Origin: Coffea arabica
Lineage: Eukaryota > Streptophyta > Magnoliopsida > Gentianales > Rubiaceae
Direction: 5' to 3'
NCBI RefSeq assembly: GCF_036785885.1
Contig: NC_092317.1
Coordinates: 250,501-314,500 of the forward strand
Length of the DNA: 64,000 nucleotides
Shown here: positions 1 to 14,145 of the stretch, piece by piece
Layout of the letters: every line of letters starts with the position of its first letter
How positions within the stretch are numbered: position 1 is the first letter of the stretch
Translations under genes and position numbers: made by a program
The notes under the pieces: model-generated
What the model was told of the DNA's origin: nothing
Database searches by the model: none
Seen by the model: only the letters and a program-made list of their open reading frames with translations

Positions 1-473
1 TATTCATAGCCTCAAAAGAGCACATTTGAAACAGATTAGCTAACACATTTATGTCTTCGACCAGTGTGGCAAGTATTCGGATTGTCGCCTTTCCCAGCTT
101 TTAGCAAGGCAATGAGTTGCTTGTTGGCACTAATGATTTTCATTCTTTGCCATCCTTGAGCTAATTGGGATACTCCATACAGAAAAAGCTAGCTAATTAG
201 CTAGTGTCGAGCGTATAATTAGCTAGCTGCACTGACTGCACCACACCGCATCATTCGGTCATCCGCTGGTTATTTATTTTTTTACTATTTTATGAATGGA
301 TGAACATGAAGTGCCTCTTCCCTTCCTAGCCAGCAGCTACCCATGCCATGTAAAACATAAACAAACATACTTAGTACTAGTCAATGATTTTACCTACCAA
401 ATACTTACTTGACTTACTACTACTAATAATAATAGTAACATCAAAAAAAATTCAACAAACATGCGGGACTAAA

Positions 474-500
474 TATCAATCAATCAATCAATCAATCAAT
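474..500. repeat. CAAT tetranucleotide microsatellite
   Basis: About six tandem CAAT units lie in the upstream region of the Ca2+-ATPase gene. They are read directly from the sequence. Confidence 0.9.
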
Positions 501-841
501 ATTATTAGTAGTAGAGTAGTTATTAATAAGCCTAATTAAGAAAACAAATTTGTGGGAGCCTCGTCTCCTAAGTCGTGTATCGTGTATGACCGACCACGAC
601 CACGCCCACGACCACTCTGCATGGATCCATATCATGTCATGTCTTGTCTTAGTTAGTTAGTCGATTAGTACGTAGTTCTCCTTATTTCTCAGCTCAGAGA
701 GGAAAAGGAGGAGGAGGAGGGGAGTCTCATTATATCATCATTAGTTAGTTAGTAAAAAAAAGGAACAGCAATTTGCACTACATCTATCTATCTGCACATT
801 TTCCATTTGCCCTGCAACCAAGGACACACCTCTCCCCCCCG

Positions 842-866
842 CTCTCTCTCTCTCTCTCTCTCTCTC
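842..866. repeat. CT dinucleotide microsatellite in the leader region
   Basis: About twelve tandem CT units lie roughly 215 bases before the start codon. CT/GA tracts are common in plant 5' UTRs and core promoters, so this one may be transcribed. Confidence 0.9.
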
Positions 867-1079
867 ATTTCTGTCATTCATTCACTCTTTTCCCCCTACC
901 ATGATTTTCCATCTTAAGTAAATAGCAAAAAGCCACAATTCTGGCAGTTTAAATTCTGATATTATAAACCTGGGTGGCGCTGGTGGTGGCTCCTCCTTGT
1001 CCTCTGTTCAAGAAGCGGCCGCCCCAATACCACTCTCCCTCATTCCTTTCCCCTCCTCCCTCCTCCCTCCTCCTTTATT

Positions 1080-4000
1080 ATGACGACTGGAAACAACAAT
1101 GTCAATGCACCATCTCCCACCACCTTCTCCCCTCCCTTGAAGAATAATAAAATGGATGTTGGACAGCATCCACAACAACATGAACATGATGTCGAGGCCG
1201 GCATTCATCTTGTTGCACATTCTGGACAGCCTCCTAGTCCTGGATCGTGGCTTCCCTCCCACGATAACGATAATCATCATCATGACGACGACGACGACGA
1301 TGGCTTCTCTGATCCCTTCGACATTGCCAATACCAAGACCGCATCCCTCGAGTCCCTCAAACGCTGGAGGGTACCTTCTCTTTTCACATTATTATTCTTT
1401 ACACGCCTTCTCTTTCCATTTTCTTTTCCTCCTCCTCCTCCTCTCTTTTTCATCGCTCATGCTAATGATGACCTCATTTTGGGCTATTTCTTCTCTCTGA
1501 CGTCCTGCATTTCTTGTATATGTGTCATTTGATGACCTCACCTCTCTCTCTTTCTCACCATGAATTATCCACCTTGCATTCTCACACTTGCTTTGTAATG
1601 CCATATTCTCTCTCTATAATTTGGTGTTTATTTTGTTCCCTATCTATTGATTTGTGATGGTAATATTGAATTCCATAGTTTTCCAATTTTGATCAATCTG
1701 CCAAATCACCTAGCATTTCATGTCATATTGCTTGTCCAATGATAACTCAATCCAAAATTCGCATTCAACAACGGTTTATGTTCAAAACATCAGATGCAAC
1801 CATTATTCCTTTCGCTCGCATTCAACTACTGTCAGGACTCAGGAGGCAACCATTATTCATTTCGCTTCTTTTGTTTCAAAAGTCCTACCTCTTTTTAAGT
1901 TCAGGTGCATCATTCCATTTCTTTTGGTTTCTGAAAAAAAAAACATAATTAATAAGAAAAAGAAAGAAAGCAGGTTGCTATTTGGCATGTCAGTGTGTTT
2001 CGGTTGCACGAAATGTGTCCATAGTAATTTGCATGTCAAACTGGTTCTCTGCCTCATGCCAAATCAACCTACATTCTCTTTCTGCTCAACCTTACATCTT
2101 AAGCTATATTAATATGGTGTTACAACCCCTTTTTTTTTCTCTTTTTTAACTCCATGCTTTGTGTCATGATCAGCTTCAATTTGAAAAATGATAACCCGAA
2201 TTTTTTTTCCTCTTTCCCGTAATCAAGCTGGCTAGCAGATCATTTAGACAATGCTCTTCTCCTCTGATTTTATTTTGAATTGATTTTCTTGTTGTTTTGC
2301 AGCAAGCATCACTTGTGCTCAATGCTTCACGCCGATTCCGTTATACGTTGGATTTGAAAAAAGAAGAAGAGAAGGAACAAAGGAGGAGGATGATCAGAGC
2401 ACATGCTCAAGTCATAAGAGTAATGCCCATAATAATTTACTTTTAAAAAAAAAAGGACAAAAAGAAATGCTTCCCGATTAAACTTTGTTATATAAAATCT
2501 GCTGATTTTCACCTATCTATTGTCTTTTAGGCTGCATTGCTCTTCAAATTGGCTGGCCAGCGAGCAATTGGTAATATTACCTCTACCAGAGGCTATTCTT
2601 CTATACTCGTTGTCCCTTTAGTTTTCATCAAACTCTTGATTTTCCAATCAAAAAAGGAAAAAAGAAAATGGTCCTCTAATTAAATGCACTTGTCACCTTG
2701 TGAGGTACTGCAACACTTGCATTTGCACTTGCACTACACAAAAATGCATATAATGGATTCAGAATTTGGATAAAGTGCTTCAATGATAGTGTAAAATTCT
2801 GGGCATTAAGAATAAGAAGCGGCTTCAGTCTTACTGCTTCTGTCAACTCTACATGGTTAGGTTGCCCTGCTCACTCCTGCAATTGCTACTATAGACCATG
2901 GCATTCTTTTTGCAACGAAATAAAGAAACATTTGGAACTACATTGAACTCAAAATTTGATTTCTTGATCTACACTAACAAAACCTATGAATAAGGAACCA
3001 TCTATATTCTCACAACTCAAGATGCATTCACCATGACCACTGTTGATTATCCTACTTGATCTAACAAGTTTCGCAACTAAATCACAAGATATGAAGGACT
3101 CTTAGCCAAATTAACATATGCATGGAATCAGAGGTTTACAGATTGAACTTGTAACAAGGACATCCAAAGTTGCCTCTTGCTGTCCCACTACCTATTTTAT
3201 GATGTCATGTTATAGTGTCCAGTGGTGCATACTCGTGCTTTAAATTTATGCAAACAAGCAATCTTCTGCGGTGGTGTTTATAACAGATGAATATATTCTA
3301 AAGCTCTCTGTCGCTCTATTTTGTTGCAAAGAAGATAAATTTTGTATTATCTTCTTATTTTGATATTGCTTTTGTCGTTCACTTAGTCTTAGGCGCCACT
3401 GTTGCTCCTCCATGTCCAAATGGTGATTATGGGATTGGACTTGAACAACTGGCATCAATATCTAGGGACCAGAATACTTCTGCTCTACAACAATATGGAG
3501 AGGCAAGTCACTCTCAAGTCTTTTCCACTCTGGTCTGGAGTTTGTTTTTCATAATTTTGCTCATTACTTATAACAGTGCTTACAATTTCCTTAGGTCAAA
3601 GGGATAGCAGAGATGCTGAAAACAAATCTGGATACAGGAATTGGGGGTGATGCCGATGAACTCCTAAGCCGAAGGAATGCCTTTGGATCAAATACATATC
3701 CTGTGAAAAAAGGACGGAGTTTCTTGGTAATAATTTAGTAATTTTAATTAGTGGTTTTATAATTCTGATCAATCTGTTGGCCACTGACCTCTAATCTCTA
3801 ATTGTGATCTTTTGCTTTCTGAATTATCTTTTAGAGGTTCCTTTGGGAGGCTTGGCAAGATTTAACCCTCATTATATTAATTATAGCTGCCATAGCATCA
3901 TTGGCGCTCGGAATAAAAACAGAGGTGACTGTGATAATGTTCATCCCCAGGCTTGGTTGGATAAGCTTTCTTTAAAAATTATCCTAGAGATGGCATAGAA

Positions 4001-7000
4001 ATGTAAATATTGCAAATTTAAGTATTAGCATCCTGATTTAAGTTTTCATTGTTGCAGGGCATACAAGAAGGATGGTATGATGGGGGAAGCATTACTTTTG
4101 CCGTTCTTCTTGTTATTTTTGTAACAGGTAATGGATCTATCTACACACACCGACACACAAACATATAAGTTTTAGTACAGTTTGTGTCTTGTTGAAACTT
4201 TTTATTCATACTGTATAAGTATCGACTTCAAGTTTGAATTCTAATGGTGTAGAGTGATAATAAAGGATTATGTGGTAAAGAACTTGGTATCTCACACTTA
4301 CAGAGAATCTTCTTGTGACAACTTATACTTCCATATTCTGTCCTCACATGAATCTTTTCTTTTGCTTTCTCATTTTCATCCCAGCAACTAGTGATTACCG
4401 ACAGTCTCTCCAGTTTCAAAGTTTAAATGAGGAAAAGAGGAATATAAAAGTAGAGGCAAGTGCATTCATATTGTTAAGAGTCCTTATCTTTCTAAATTTG
4501 CTTTTGTTAAGATGAAAAAGATAATATTTGAGCTCACTGGTGATGAATATTTCTGTAGGTTATTAGGGGTGGTAGAAGAGAAAAGATATCTATATATGAT
4601 ATTGTTGTTGGTGATGTTGTACCTCTCAAAATTGGTGATCAGGTAGCCTGGTGTGAATATGAGTAATTATTTCTTTGACGTAACACTTTGGGGTCATTGA
4701 TCATTTCTTGTTTTCTTCTATTAGGTCGCTGCTGATGGTATTTTAATTGTTGGTCATTCTCTTGCCATCGATGAATCTAGCATGACAGGGGAAAGCAAGA
4801 TTGTAAGCTGGCTAAATCTTCTTGTGTAACATATTTTGCAAAGTTGGTCTCCTAAAGAATTACATTGCTTTGTAGATGCACAAAGACCAAAAATCTCCAT
4901 TCTTGATGGCCGGTTGTAAGGTAGCAGATGGTGCTGGAACAATGCTGGTAATGTAACATCCTTTTTTGCAGTTGAGTATGTTAGATTATAGATGCTGGAT
5001 TTATCTTCTTGGAGCGATATGGAGTATGTTTATGATGCTGCTGGTAATAAGCCAGGGTTTATAGATGCTTGGGCTTTTGAAAATTTGAATTTGCTTTTCT
5101 ATGCGTTTGATGTCTTAATGTGTTTCATTATGTTAGTTTACCAAAAAAAAAAGAAAAGAAAACAAATCATCTTTGACCAGCTTCCCTATTTATCTGATCC
5201 CTTCTGCTGGAAGTTATTGGAGTAGAAGTAATGTAAGTCCTTGAATTTTCCATGCTTATGGAGATTGTTATACTTGATAGGTTATCTTTTTTGTGCATGT
5301 CCAAATATATGTGGCTGCAGATTTCCAGACATACTTGAAGATTCCCATTAAATACCTCATCAAAAATGTTGGAGAAGTTTCCCTTAGTGGCTTACTTAAC
5401 AAACAATCTAAACCATTATATCTTGTCTTAGGAACACTATTTGATAGTGGGTCAGATTAGACTAAAACAATGGCAATACACTGTCTCTTGAACTCTAACT
5501 ATGAAGTTTTGCCAATTATTGGAATATGTTAGGTAACTAGTGTGGGAATCAACACTGAATGGGGATTGTTGATGGCGAGCATTTCAGAGGATACTGGAGA
5601 AGAAACCCCCTTACAGGTTCTTGTTCGACATGTTGCTTCTTTTCTTCAAACCATGCATAAAGTGATCACTGATATATTCAGTTGGCAATATCATGTGACA
5701 GGTGCGCTTGAATGGGGTTGCAACATTTATTGGCATAGTTGGGCTCACTGTGGCACTGTTGGTACTTCTTGTTCTCCTGGCTAGGTGAGTTCAATCCTGT
5801 CAGTCTTATGGGAATAACATTCTATAAACTAAATTTAAAAAGAAAAACTGGACCTGTGATATGGGAGAGTATGAGTAGGTTTGCAAATTCTGCACATGCT
5901 TTGACTTGTTAGAGGGCTCAAGTACATGTTTCTATGGTTTCAATTGAAGAAGCTTGTGAATTTTGCCAAGGTGGTAAATCTTGACATTTTAAGATTCTCT
6001 TTTAGGAAAACCTTTTCTGGCTTAAGAGTTTATTGTTGAATGAAATTAGGTGCTGACCGATTGATTGCTCGGGCACTAATGATGGTACTCAAGCATTTCT
6101 GTTGTCCAATTCCTCTTCTTCACTCCAAAAAACCTTTGAGGAAACCATGAACCAAGCCATTTATGTAATGGCAAAAAGTTACCAGCTGGTGAACCAGAAA
6201 AAGTGAAAGTTTGACTTGAGCTAAATAGATTGTACTTCTGACACAAGATAATATTTTTCAAACACAAAACTCAAGGCAACTGGAATCATGATGTCTAGGA
6301 ACTCAATTGTGATCTTTTCTTGCATGCTTCAAATGTGCCTTGCTTGAATAGGTCCCATGGACATTCTGCTAAACCACCTTGATTGAACCTTCTCCAGATT
6401 TTTCACTGGGCATTCAAGAAATCCTGATGGAACTACTCAATTTGTCCGAGGAAAGACTAGCATTGGTGAAACAGTTGATGGAGTCATAAAAATAATCACT
6501 GCTGCAGTGAGTGCTGTTTTCTACATGTCTACACATTTGTACCTATTTTTTTGCGCTCACTCTTGAAGTTACATGTAGGTCACAATTGTGGTTGTTGCTG
6601 TTCCTGAAGGGCTACCATTGGCAGTTACCTTGACGTAAGTATTATAAAATATGCAAGGCACTTTTACAAAATGTTCATCTCTGAAAAGCCCTTATGCACT
6701 ATAATGTCATTGATTATGATCTTTGAAATGCTAACAGCTTAGCTTATTCAATGAAGAAAATGATGGCTGATAAGGCCTTGGTATGTTTCTTTACATCCTG
6801 TTTTTACATGAAAACCTGGTGCACTTCTACCACCTCCAATCTTACTTCAGTATAGAACTGTTGACAGCAACTAGTCTGCAGGTGCGCAGGCTTTCTGCTT
6901 GTGAAACTATGGGCTCTGCAACGACCATCTGCAGCGATAAAACTGGAACATTAACTCTGAATCAGGTTGGCTTTTTCACACAGTTTTTGGTTCATGCTTT

Positions 7001-10000
7001 TGCTAAGATCAAGACCTTTAGGCATCTGTTTACTCGTTATGATAAAGTGATAGAATTTTGCATACTGCAGATGACGGTAGTTGAGGCGTATGTTGGGAAA
7101 AACAAGATGGATCCACCCGAAGATGGATCGAAGCTTCATGCAGTTGTTTCATCTCTTCTAGATGAAGGCATATCACAGAATAGTGCAGGAAGTGTGTTTC
7201 TCTCTAAGGTACAGATACTTCCATTCTTATTTGCGAAGGTGGCAGCTGTAGGCAGGTCAGCTTCTGAAGTTTAAAGGGAGTGTGGAGCCTCTTCCTAAGA
7301 TTAATATTTTGACGAGAGATATTCATTTAGCAAGTAGAGAAAAATGATACCGAGAGCCATTGCAAAATAAAGTTTTAAGTTAAATAGTGTTTTGCCATTC
7401 AGGTGGCACATGATTATCCATTTCTCGATAACCTTCTTAACTACGGTACTTTGACAATAATGAAATCAATTGGGAATCTTTTGTTTTCTTCTTCCCATGG
7501 AAAACAAAGTTTTTGCCTCATTTTCCATAATTCAGTGAAGTTTTATATGTTTCTCATGTATAATAATTGTCTTTGCATTTCTTTACATTTACAGGATGGT
7601 GGAGTAGAGGTTTCTGGTTCTCCCACAGAAAAGGCTATTCTTTCATGGGCTGTCAAGGTAGTTTTTACTGGTGTATTATCTTAGGTATTATATGATGGGA
7701 TATAGATCCTGAAGTTCGTTGTTGTTCCATTTATGCTGGTTGCAGCTGGGGATGAAGTTTGATGTTGTGAGATCGGAGTCTATAGTTCTCCATGTTTCAC
7801 CATTTAATTCTACCAAAAAATGTGGAGGTGTTGCAGTACGTGGAAAGGTAATTCTATTTCGTTTTCTTTTGTTTGTTAGCATCGGTTTTGAGATAATATG
7901 AATATTAGTCTTTCACGGTTCATCAGTTACAAGCAAACAGAGTCAAACGATTGTTCAAAATTTGGGAAGGACCTGACATCCCAAAGAGATTGATTTAAGG
8001 CCCTTTTATTTTGTTTCTCTGTGTTAACTCTTTTTAAGCCAACTTAGTCTTTGAAGTTGGTTTCTGACCATCCTCTTATTGCTTTCCAACTGATAACTCA
8101 TTATATTGGTTAGAAAAGTTGAAGCTGTATTATGCTATATCCTTTTCCTGAACTTCTTATTTTCTGATCAAAATTGTCTGACAAGGAACTAAGGGACATA
8201 ATATGGACACTTCTGATCATCATATCTTTGTTGAGGGAACTGAATTGCTGCAAATTATAATTTTTTCTTCCAATGTGGATGCTTGTTTAGACCTTCTAAT
8301 TATGAGATTCTTTTGACAAAAAAGGATGCTGTATGCAATCTAGTAGGAGCAGTTCTAATGATTATTTACGATTGCCAGATCATCTGGTTCATTAGATCTA
8401 CTGATGGTCATTGTCATGGTCGTTTTTATAATATGGTGTGCCATTTTAGTTAATTGTTATTTGACAAGGATTTTCCTCACTATTGTTCGTCAGAGTAACT
8501 CTGAAGTCCACATACACTGGAAGGGAGCAGCCGAAATAATTCTAGACTCGTGTACTGAGTACCTTGACATAAATGGCCGCTTGCAGTCCATTGACCAGGA
8601 TAAGGTCAGATAAACTTGATTTCGTTAGTTAACATAAACAAGTCTGCAGTCAATTTCAAAAAGAAAAAAGCACTAAGAAGATTCTGTTAATTCCAAGGCC
8701 TATTGTGAAAAATTATTCAACCATTGTTTTCCTTATTTCCAAAAACTGTGATGATTGTGAAAAATATAAGGAAGGGTCTAATATGTAAGGACAATGCTGC
8801 TTGCTGAAAGAGTATATCCCTGACAGGAATTCTTCAAGAGTGCAATAGAAACTATGGCGGCGAAAAGCTTGAGATGTGTTGCAATTGCATATAGAAAATG
8901 TGAAGTAGAGAAGGTTCCTACAGATGAAGAACAGCTTGCAGGATGGGTTTTACCTGAAGATGGGCTCATTCTGCTTGCCATTGTTGGTATAAAGGTACAC
9001 ATTATGAAAGGCTATCATGCTGTATGTCATTTACGTGTTTACATATTTTATTGTAGCCAAGGATAAAACAGAGTAATTAGGAGCTGCTCTCTCAAGGTCT
9101 TTTCCTTTCAAAAAGTATATTTACATGTGTGTGTGTGTGTTATTTAATCCTTCATTATTTTTATCATCAATTATTGATTTGTTAAATTAGTAGCCACAGG
9201 GCTGAGTATTAAATCTCTGCACAGGATCCTTGTCGGCCTGGTGTCAAGGATGCTGTGAAACTTTGCACGGATGCTGGTGTTAAGGTAATTTTTCTTTTGT
9301 TTGAAAATTTTTCCTTTATATATGAAATTAAGTGGAGGGTGCACTCTGATGGATTTTCTTGTCACTAAATAGCAATGAAAATAAAACATTAACTTTCCCT
9401 TTGTGTATGTGTGTTTGTGTGCATGTGTGTGTGCCTGTGTTTTTTTCCTTTTTTTTTTGTGGGAATAGGTTCAGTCATGCTTGGACATTGGCACAGGGAT
9501 CCTCAGACAATTTTTAAGCACTTTACAAGTTATCTTGTTTTTATTTGTGTTGGTTACTATGAGGCATGTTGGCAGCACTGAACTCTTTGTCGAAGCCTCA
9601 AGTTTACAACGATCTAACATCTACCTAGCTTATAGTTTGCTTCATAAGTGTTTCACTTCTTCTTTATCTCATAAAGACTTATCATAGACTCAGAAGCCAT
9701 TTCAATTCTATCAAAGGTAAAATACAAACTAGTTTCCTTTTGTTATTTTTGTTGCACAATTAGTTTATTAATGGACTAATGTCATTTAAATATTAGCATA
9801 ATCATTACAGTATACTACCTGTTTGGATACATATGAAAGGTCTAAGGTGATGTCAAATCAGAAAATGTTCACATTTCTTTTATTGCTTTTGAAATTTTGG
9901 ACATCATTTTTCATAGGTTTATGTGTTAGTTATCTAAGGGAAACTTTTTGCCAAATGTTCATTGTCTAAAAGCCTTTGACTCATGTTTACTACCCACAAA

Positions 10001-13000
10001 AAAAAAAAAAATTTTTTTCCTTGCTCTCCTTGTTCTCCACCTATTGTACTTGGTCAGAGTTGATTACTGATGTGATGACTAACTCTACTAAATCTGGGTG
10101 TTTGTTAAACTTTAGGTGCGAATGGTTACCGGAGACAACCTTCAAACAGCTAAGGCAATTGCATTGGAGTGTGGAATCCTTACTTCAGATGCAGATGCCA
10201 TTGAGCCTATAATCATTGAAGGGAGAACGTTCAGGGAGATGTCTGATATGGAGAGAGGACAAATAGCAAAAGCTATATCAGTGAGTATTAAACGCGAAAT
10301 TACTGTAGTACTATTTCTGCTCCATTTTCATCATACAAATATGGAAGCTGTCACAGGCTAACAGGTGATCTTTGTTTTAGGTCATGGGAAGGTCTTCTCC
10401 AAGTGACAAGCTTTTACTTGTGCAAACTCTACGTAAACAAGGGGAAGTTGTTGCTGTTACGGGAGATGGAACGAATGATGCTCCTGCACTTCATGAGGTT
10501 TGTTAGTCTTCTGTGTTTCTCCAAATCTCACTGGTGTTCTGGGACTTGGCATTGGCAGCTTGGTGTCATAGATGTGCATTTCATGTTGGCCTTTTGTTCA
10601 AACGGTCATCTTTTAGAGCTCCTGGTACATGAACAGGGGATGATCCAACCTCTTCTTCGTAATCAGATATCTTTACCTCTTCTTATGATTTTCAGAGTGT
10701 TGGATTTCAGTGCAAGAGAAGCTGATAATTTAATTTGTCACTTTTTAACATATGCTTGAAATCCGACAAGGATAAGAACATTTTGAAACTTAAGTTTCAC
10801 ACTTAACATGGTTGGTTTATTGTTGTGGTAGATTAAGTATGTGAAAGAGCCGAACAAACTTCCTAGTTGAATTCCCTATGAACAATATTGTTCTAAAAAA
10901 TCATCTAGAAATTTCTGTTAAATTAAGCCCTTTTTTGCACCTAATTGCTTTTGCTTTTATCATCATTTTGTTCTTTATAGTCATCCATATGTTATTTTTC
11001 CTCTGTCCTCACTTTCTTTATTATTCAGTATAATGCTTTTAACTGATTATGACGTTTTTTCCTACCTATGATCTAGGCTGATATAGGTCTAGCCATGGGC
11101 ATCCAAGGAACTGAAGTTGCAAAAGAAAGCTCTGACATCATTATCTTGGATGATAATTTTGCTTCTGTTGTGAAGGTTAGCATCAGAAATTGATTTTCAT
11201 TATCTGAAGAAAAGAACAAATTTATCCTTCAAGATTTGTCTTTGTGGTCTGTGTCTGCGTCTGCTTTATGCATATTGGGGATGTTGTAAATCAATTTGCT
11301 GCTCGTATTTTTGCTCCAAGCATGTTACAATAATTGTGATGGACCAGAGGAGAAATATGTTGAGTTTTCACAGATTTTATTGATGATGTTGAATGCTTGG
11401 CCTGTTCGTGTGGAAATTATTGTTCTCTCATTGTCTATATGCATAAAGAAAGTAAAGTAAATGTCAATTTCTGTTGTCTTAACTTATAAAGCTTGAGAGC
11501 AAGGCAGCTGAAGAGTGATGAACAAGGCTCAATTTTGTTATAAAAGAAATTTTAAAACTCTAGAAAAGTTAATAATTGGATAAGAAAGTCATTATGTAGT
11601 GGATCTTCTATTGTATTGATATCCATTCTTCCTCCTGACCTCTCGCTATACAACAGAATTCTTCATGTCATTTCTCAACTTCGAATGTCATGGTTACCAA
11701 TGGACTTCCATCGACAGTGATAAAAAATGGTCAAGTTTAGGACATTCCCATTTCCTAAGCTATATTGCAGGTTAATTTCTGACAAATATTCAAGTTTTTT
11801 GGCAAAAAAAGTTGGTACATGTGAAGTTCCTTTCTCTGCTTAACAAGTTCATAACCAATATATTCGTGATAGCAATAGTCGGAATAAGTGCAAACTTATG
11901 TCAGTTCTCTATGTATACACTTTCTAAGGAATGTTTTGCTTTCATGGTTTATCTAAGTTTGTGAAATGTATACGTGTAAAGCTGAGGTTTGATCCTCTGT
12001 GTGTAATCTCTCTTTTCTGATCTTAATAAAAGCTATCTCAATTTTACTAAAAAAAAAAGCTCGTGAAAGAAGTTATTGCATTATTAAGCCGATAACAAGG
12101 CTTCAGAAAGGTGAGGATCCCGTGAAGTGGACCAAAATTTAGTGTGACTGACAAATGATCTCAGAGCTCCTAAGGAGCTGAAACTTAAGCTCCCCCTTGG
12201 TCAAACCTACTAATCTCCTAGCTGAGAATTTTTACATTTATCATGTGCAAGTAATATTTTCCTTCAACTTGTTTATGGTTGTATATTAGGGCTTATAAGA
12301 GACTCCTTGTCATTCTGCTTCCATTTTTCTCTTGCAGGTTGTTCGCTGGGGTCGTTCTGTATATGCAAATATTCAGAAATTTATCCAGTTCCAGCTCACT
12401 GTTAATGTTGCAGCACTTGTCATTAATGTTGTGGCAGCTGTATCTTCTGGCGATGTTCCTCTGAATACAGTGCAGGTCTGCCCGTACTATTGGGACATGA
12501 GTATATGACATTTATGTTATTGTCTTGTCTCCATGAGATGCATACAGTAGACATATCTAGATGCTATAATGTCTTTCCAGTTGAATGTTTCAATGAAATC
12601 ATATACATTATATCCTGTCTTTTTTGAAAGGAAAGAAGAAAAAATGGAAATGTTTTGCTTTTGAATCAAATACAGTAAAAATTCATGTTTTTTTATTTTG
12701 GTGCTTGGATTCTTAATCTACATAGATACAAGACTATGGTCCTGTAATTTTCATTTATTAACGAGTTCTTTCTCAGCATGTCATAATACACACTTTCTTC
12801 TTTGATGCAGCTTTTGTGGGTTAACCTCATCATGGATACTCTAGGAGCATTGGCTTTGGCCACTGAGCCACCAACCGATCATCTTATGCACAGAACACCT
12901 GTTGGTCGAAGGTTGAAACTTTTTTTCCCCTTTACTTAAGTATGACATGTAAAGCTTTTGGTTCAAAAATAGCTTATGAATTAAGGCGGTCCATAATTTG

Positions 13001-14145
13001 TGAATGTGGGTAACACTGACTGCGTGAACTTCTCTCTTTTCATTGAAATATCTACAGGGAACCTTTGGTGACAAATATCATGTGGAGGAACTTGAGCATA
13101 CAGGTCACTTGCCTTGTTGTTGAAACAGGAATAGCAGCTAATTACCTTGTCCATTTTGACATTTTTTTCATTTTTTTATATGGCATTCCAGGCGTTGTAT
13201 CAAGTTGGAGTCCTCCTTGTTCTTCACTTCTGCGGAAAGAGTATTCTTAACCTGAAGCATGATGACACAGGACATGCCAACATGGTCAAGAATACTCTGA
13301 TATTCAATGCATTTGTCCTCTGCCAAGTAAGTGTCTCTGCCATCCTTAAATGAGTGGATAAACAATTTGGTAAAATGGTTTAGAAATCCTGGAATATGGT
13401 ATATGGCACTCTTGTTATTGGATTAAATCAGAAAACAGTAGACAGGTAAACTACACCTGTGTCCATCGCCATCACTGGCTCTCTTTGCCATTTCAAATCA
13501 AGTTACAAATGTTAGCAAAGCATGGAATTCTAACTAGCAGTTTCAATTACAGATATGCAATGAGTTCAACGCTCGAAAGCCAGAGGAGTTCAATGTGTTT
13601 ACTGGTGTGACGAAAAACCACCTCTTCACGGGGATTGTAGGAACTACTTTAGTACTTCAGGTGAGGGGGCACATTTCGTTACAGACATCGGTGGTGTTGT
13701 TAATCTCTTTTGCAGTTCTTGTCGTTAAAGTGACTTGTGTTTTGTTCGTATGCAGATAATCATCGTTGAGTTCCTTGGGAAGTTTGCTTCGACCGTCAGA
13801 CTCGATTGGAAACTATGGTTGGTTTCAATTGCCATTGGTCTCTTCAGGTTGGTATACGTGCCTGGCATCTTTTTGCGTTTTTACACTCTAGAAAGTGCGA
13901 GTGTACGAGGACGAAATATGGACATTTTTATTATGCACTTCATATGAGGCCAAAGCCGAAGGCCTTGAAGCATCACACTGCTTTGCTTCTTTTCAGAAAT
14001 TTTCCTTGACAGATTCTTTAATGCTTTCTTTTAAAACAGCTGGCCCCTTGCTATTATTGGAAAATTGATCCCTGTTCCGGAGACTCCCCTGGCAAAAATT
14101 TTGTCGAAGCCATATCAGCGACTGGTAGCTGCTCGTAAGGCTTAG
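1080..14145 (+). CDS. ACA9: Autoinhibited P2B-type Ca2+-ATPase, ACA9-like
   Basis: A calmodulin-regulated Ca2+ pump that exports Ca2+, probably at the plasma membrane. It has 33 exons and about 1120 residues: 1080-1370, 2303-2419, 2531-2570, 3393-3502, 3595-3726, 3835-3924, 4058-4127, 4385-4455, 4559-4642, 4725-4802, 4876-4947, 5533-5616, 5702-5784, 6398-6506, 6579-6634, 6738-6780, 6882-6965, 7071-7208, 7595-7657, 7746-7847, 8494-8604, 8827-8994, 9225-9284, 10116-10280, 10381-10497, 11077-11175, 12338-12475, 12811-12911, 13058-13103, 13192-13326, 13553-13660, 13756-13847, 14040-14145. All phases join. The N-terminus has a His/Asp-rich run (residues 61-74), then an Arg/Lys-rich calmodulin-binding region from about W96. 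Key motifs are TGES (356-359), PEGLP (486-490), DKTGT with phospho-Asp 529, KGAA (649-652) and TGDGTNDAP (834-842). Wording such as [13 protein letters not shown] favours ACA9 over ACA8 or ACA10. Introns 4 and 8 use GC donors. Known relatives are about 1070-1090 residues, and the excess here is mostly at the N-terminus. Confidence 0.95.

Larger units (their letters stand above)
1..1079. promoter_or_regulatory. Upstream and 5' UTR region of the ACA9-like gene
   Basis: No coding sequence is seen here. The region holds a CAAT tetranucleotide array (474-500), a CT microsatellite (842-866) and pyrimidine-rich sequence up to the start codon. This resembles the CT-rich leaders of many plant genes. 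A TATA-like stretch lies near 958-966, but it is only about 115 bases before the ATG, so I do not assign it as the TATA box. Confidence 0.5.
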
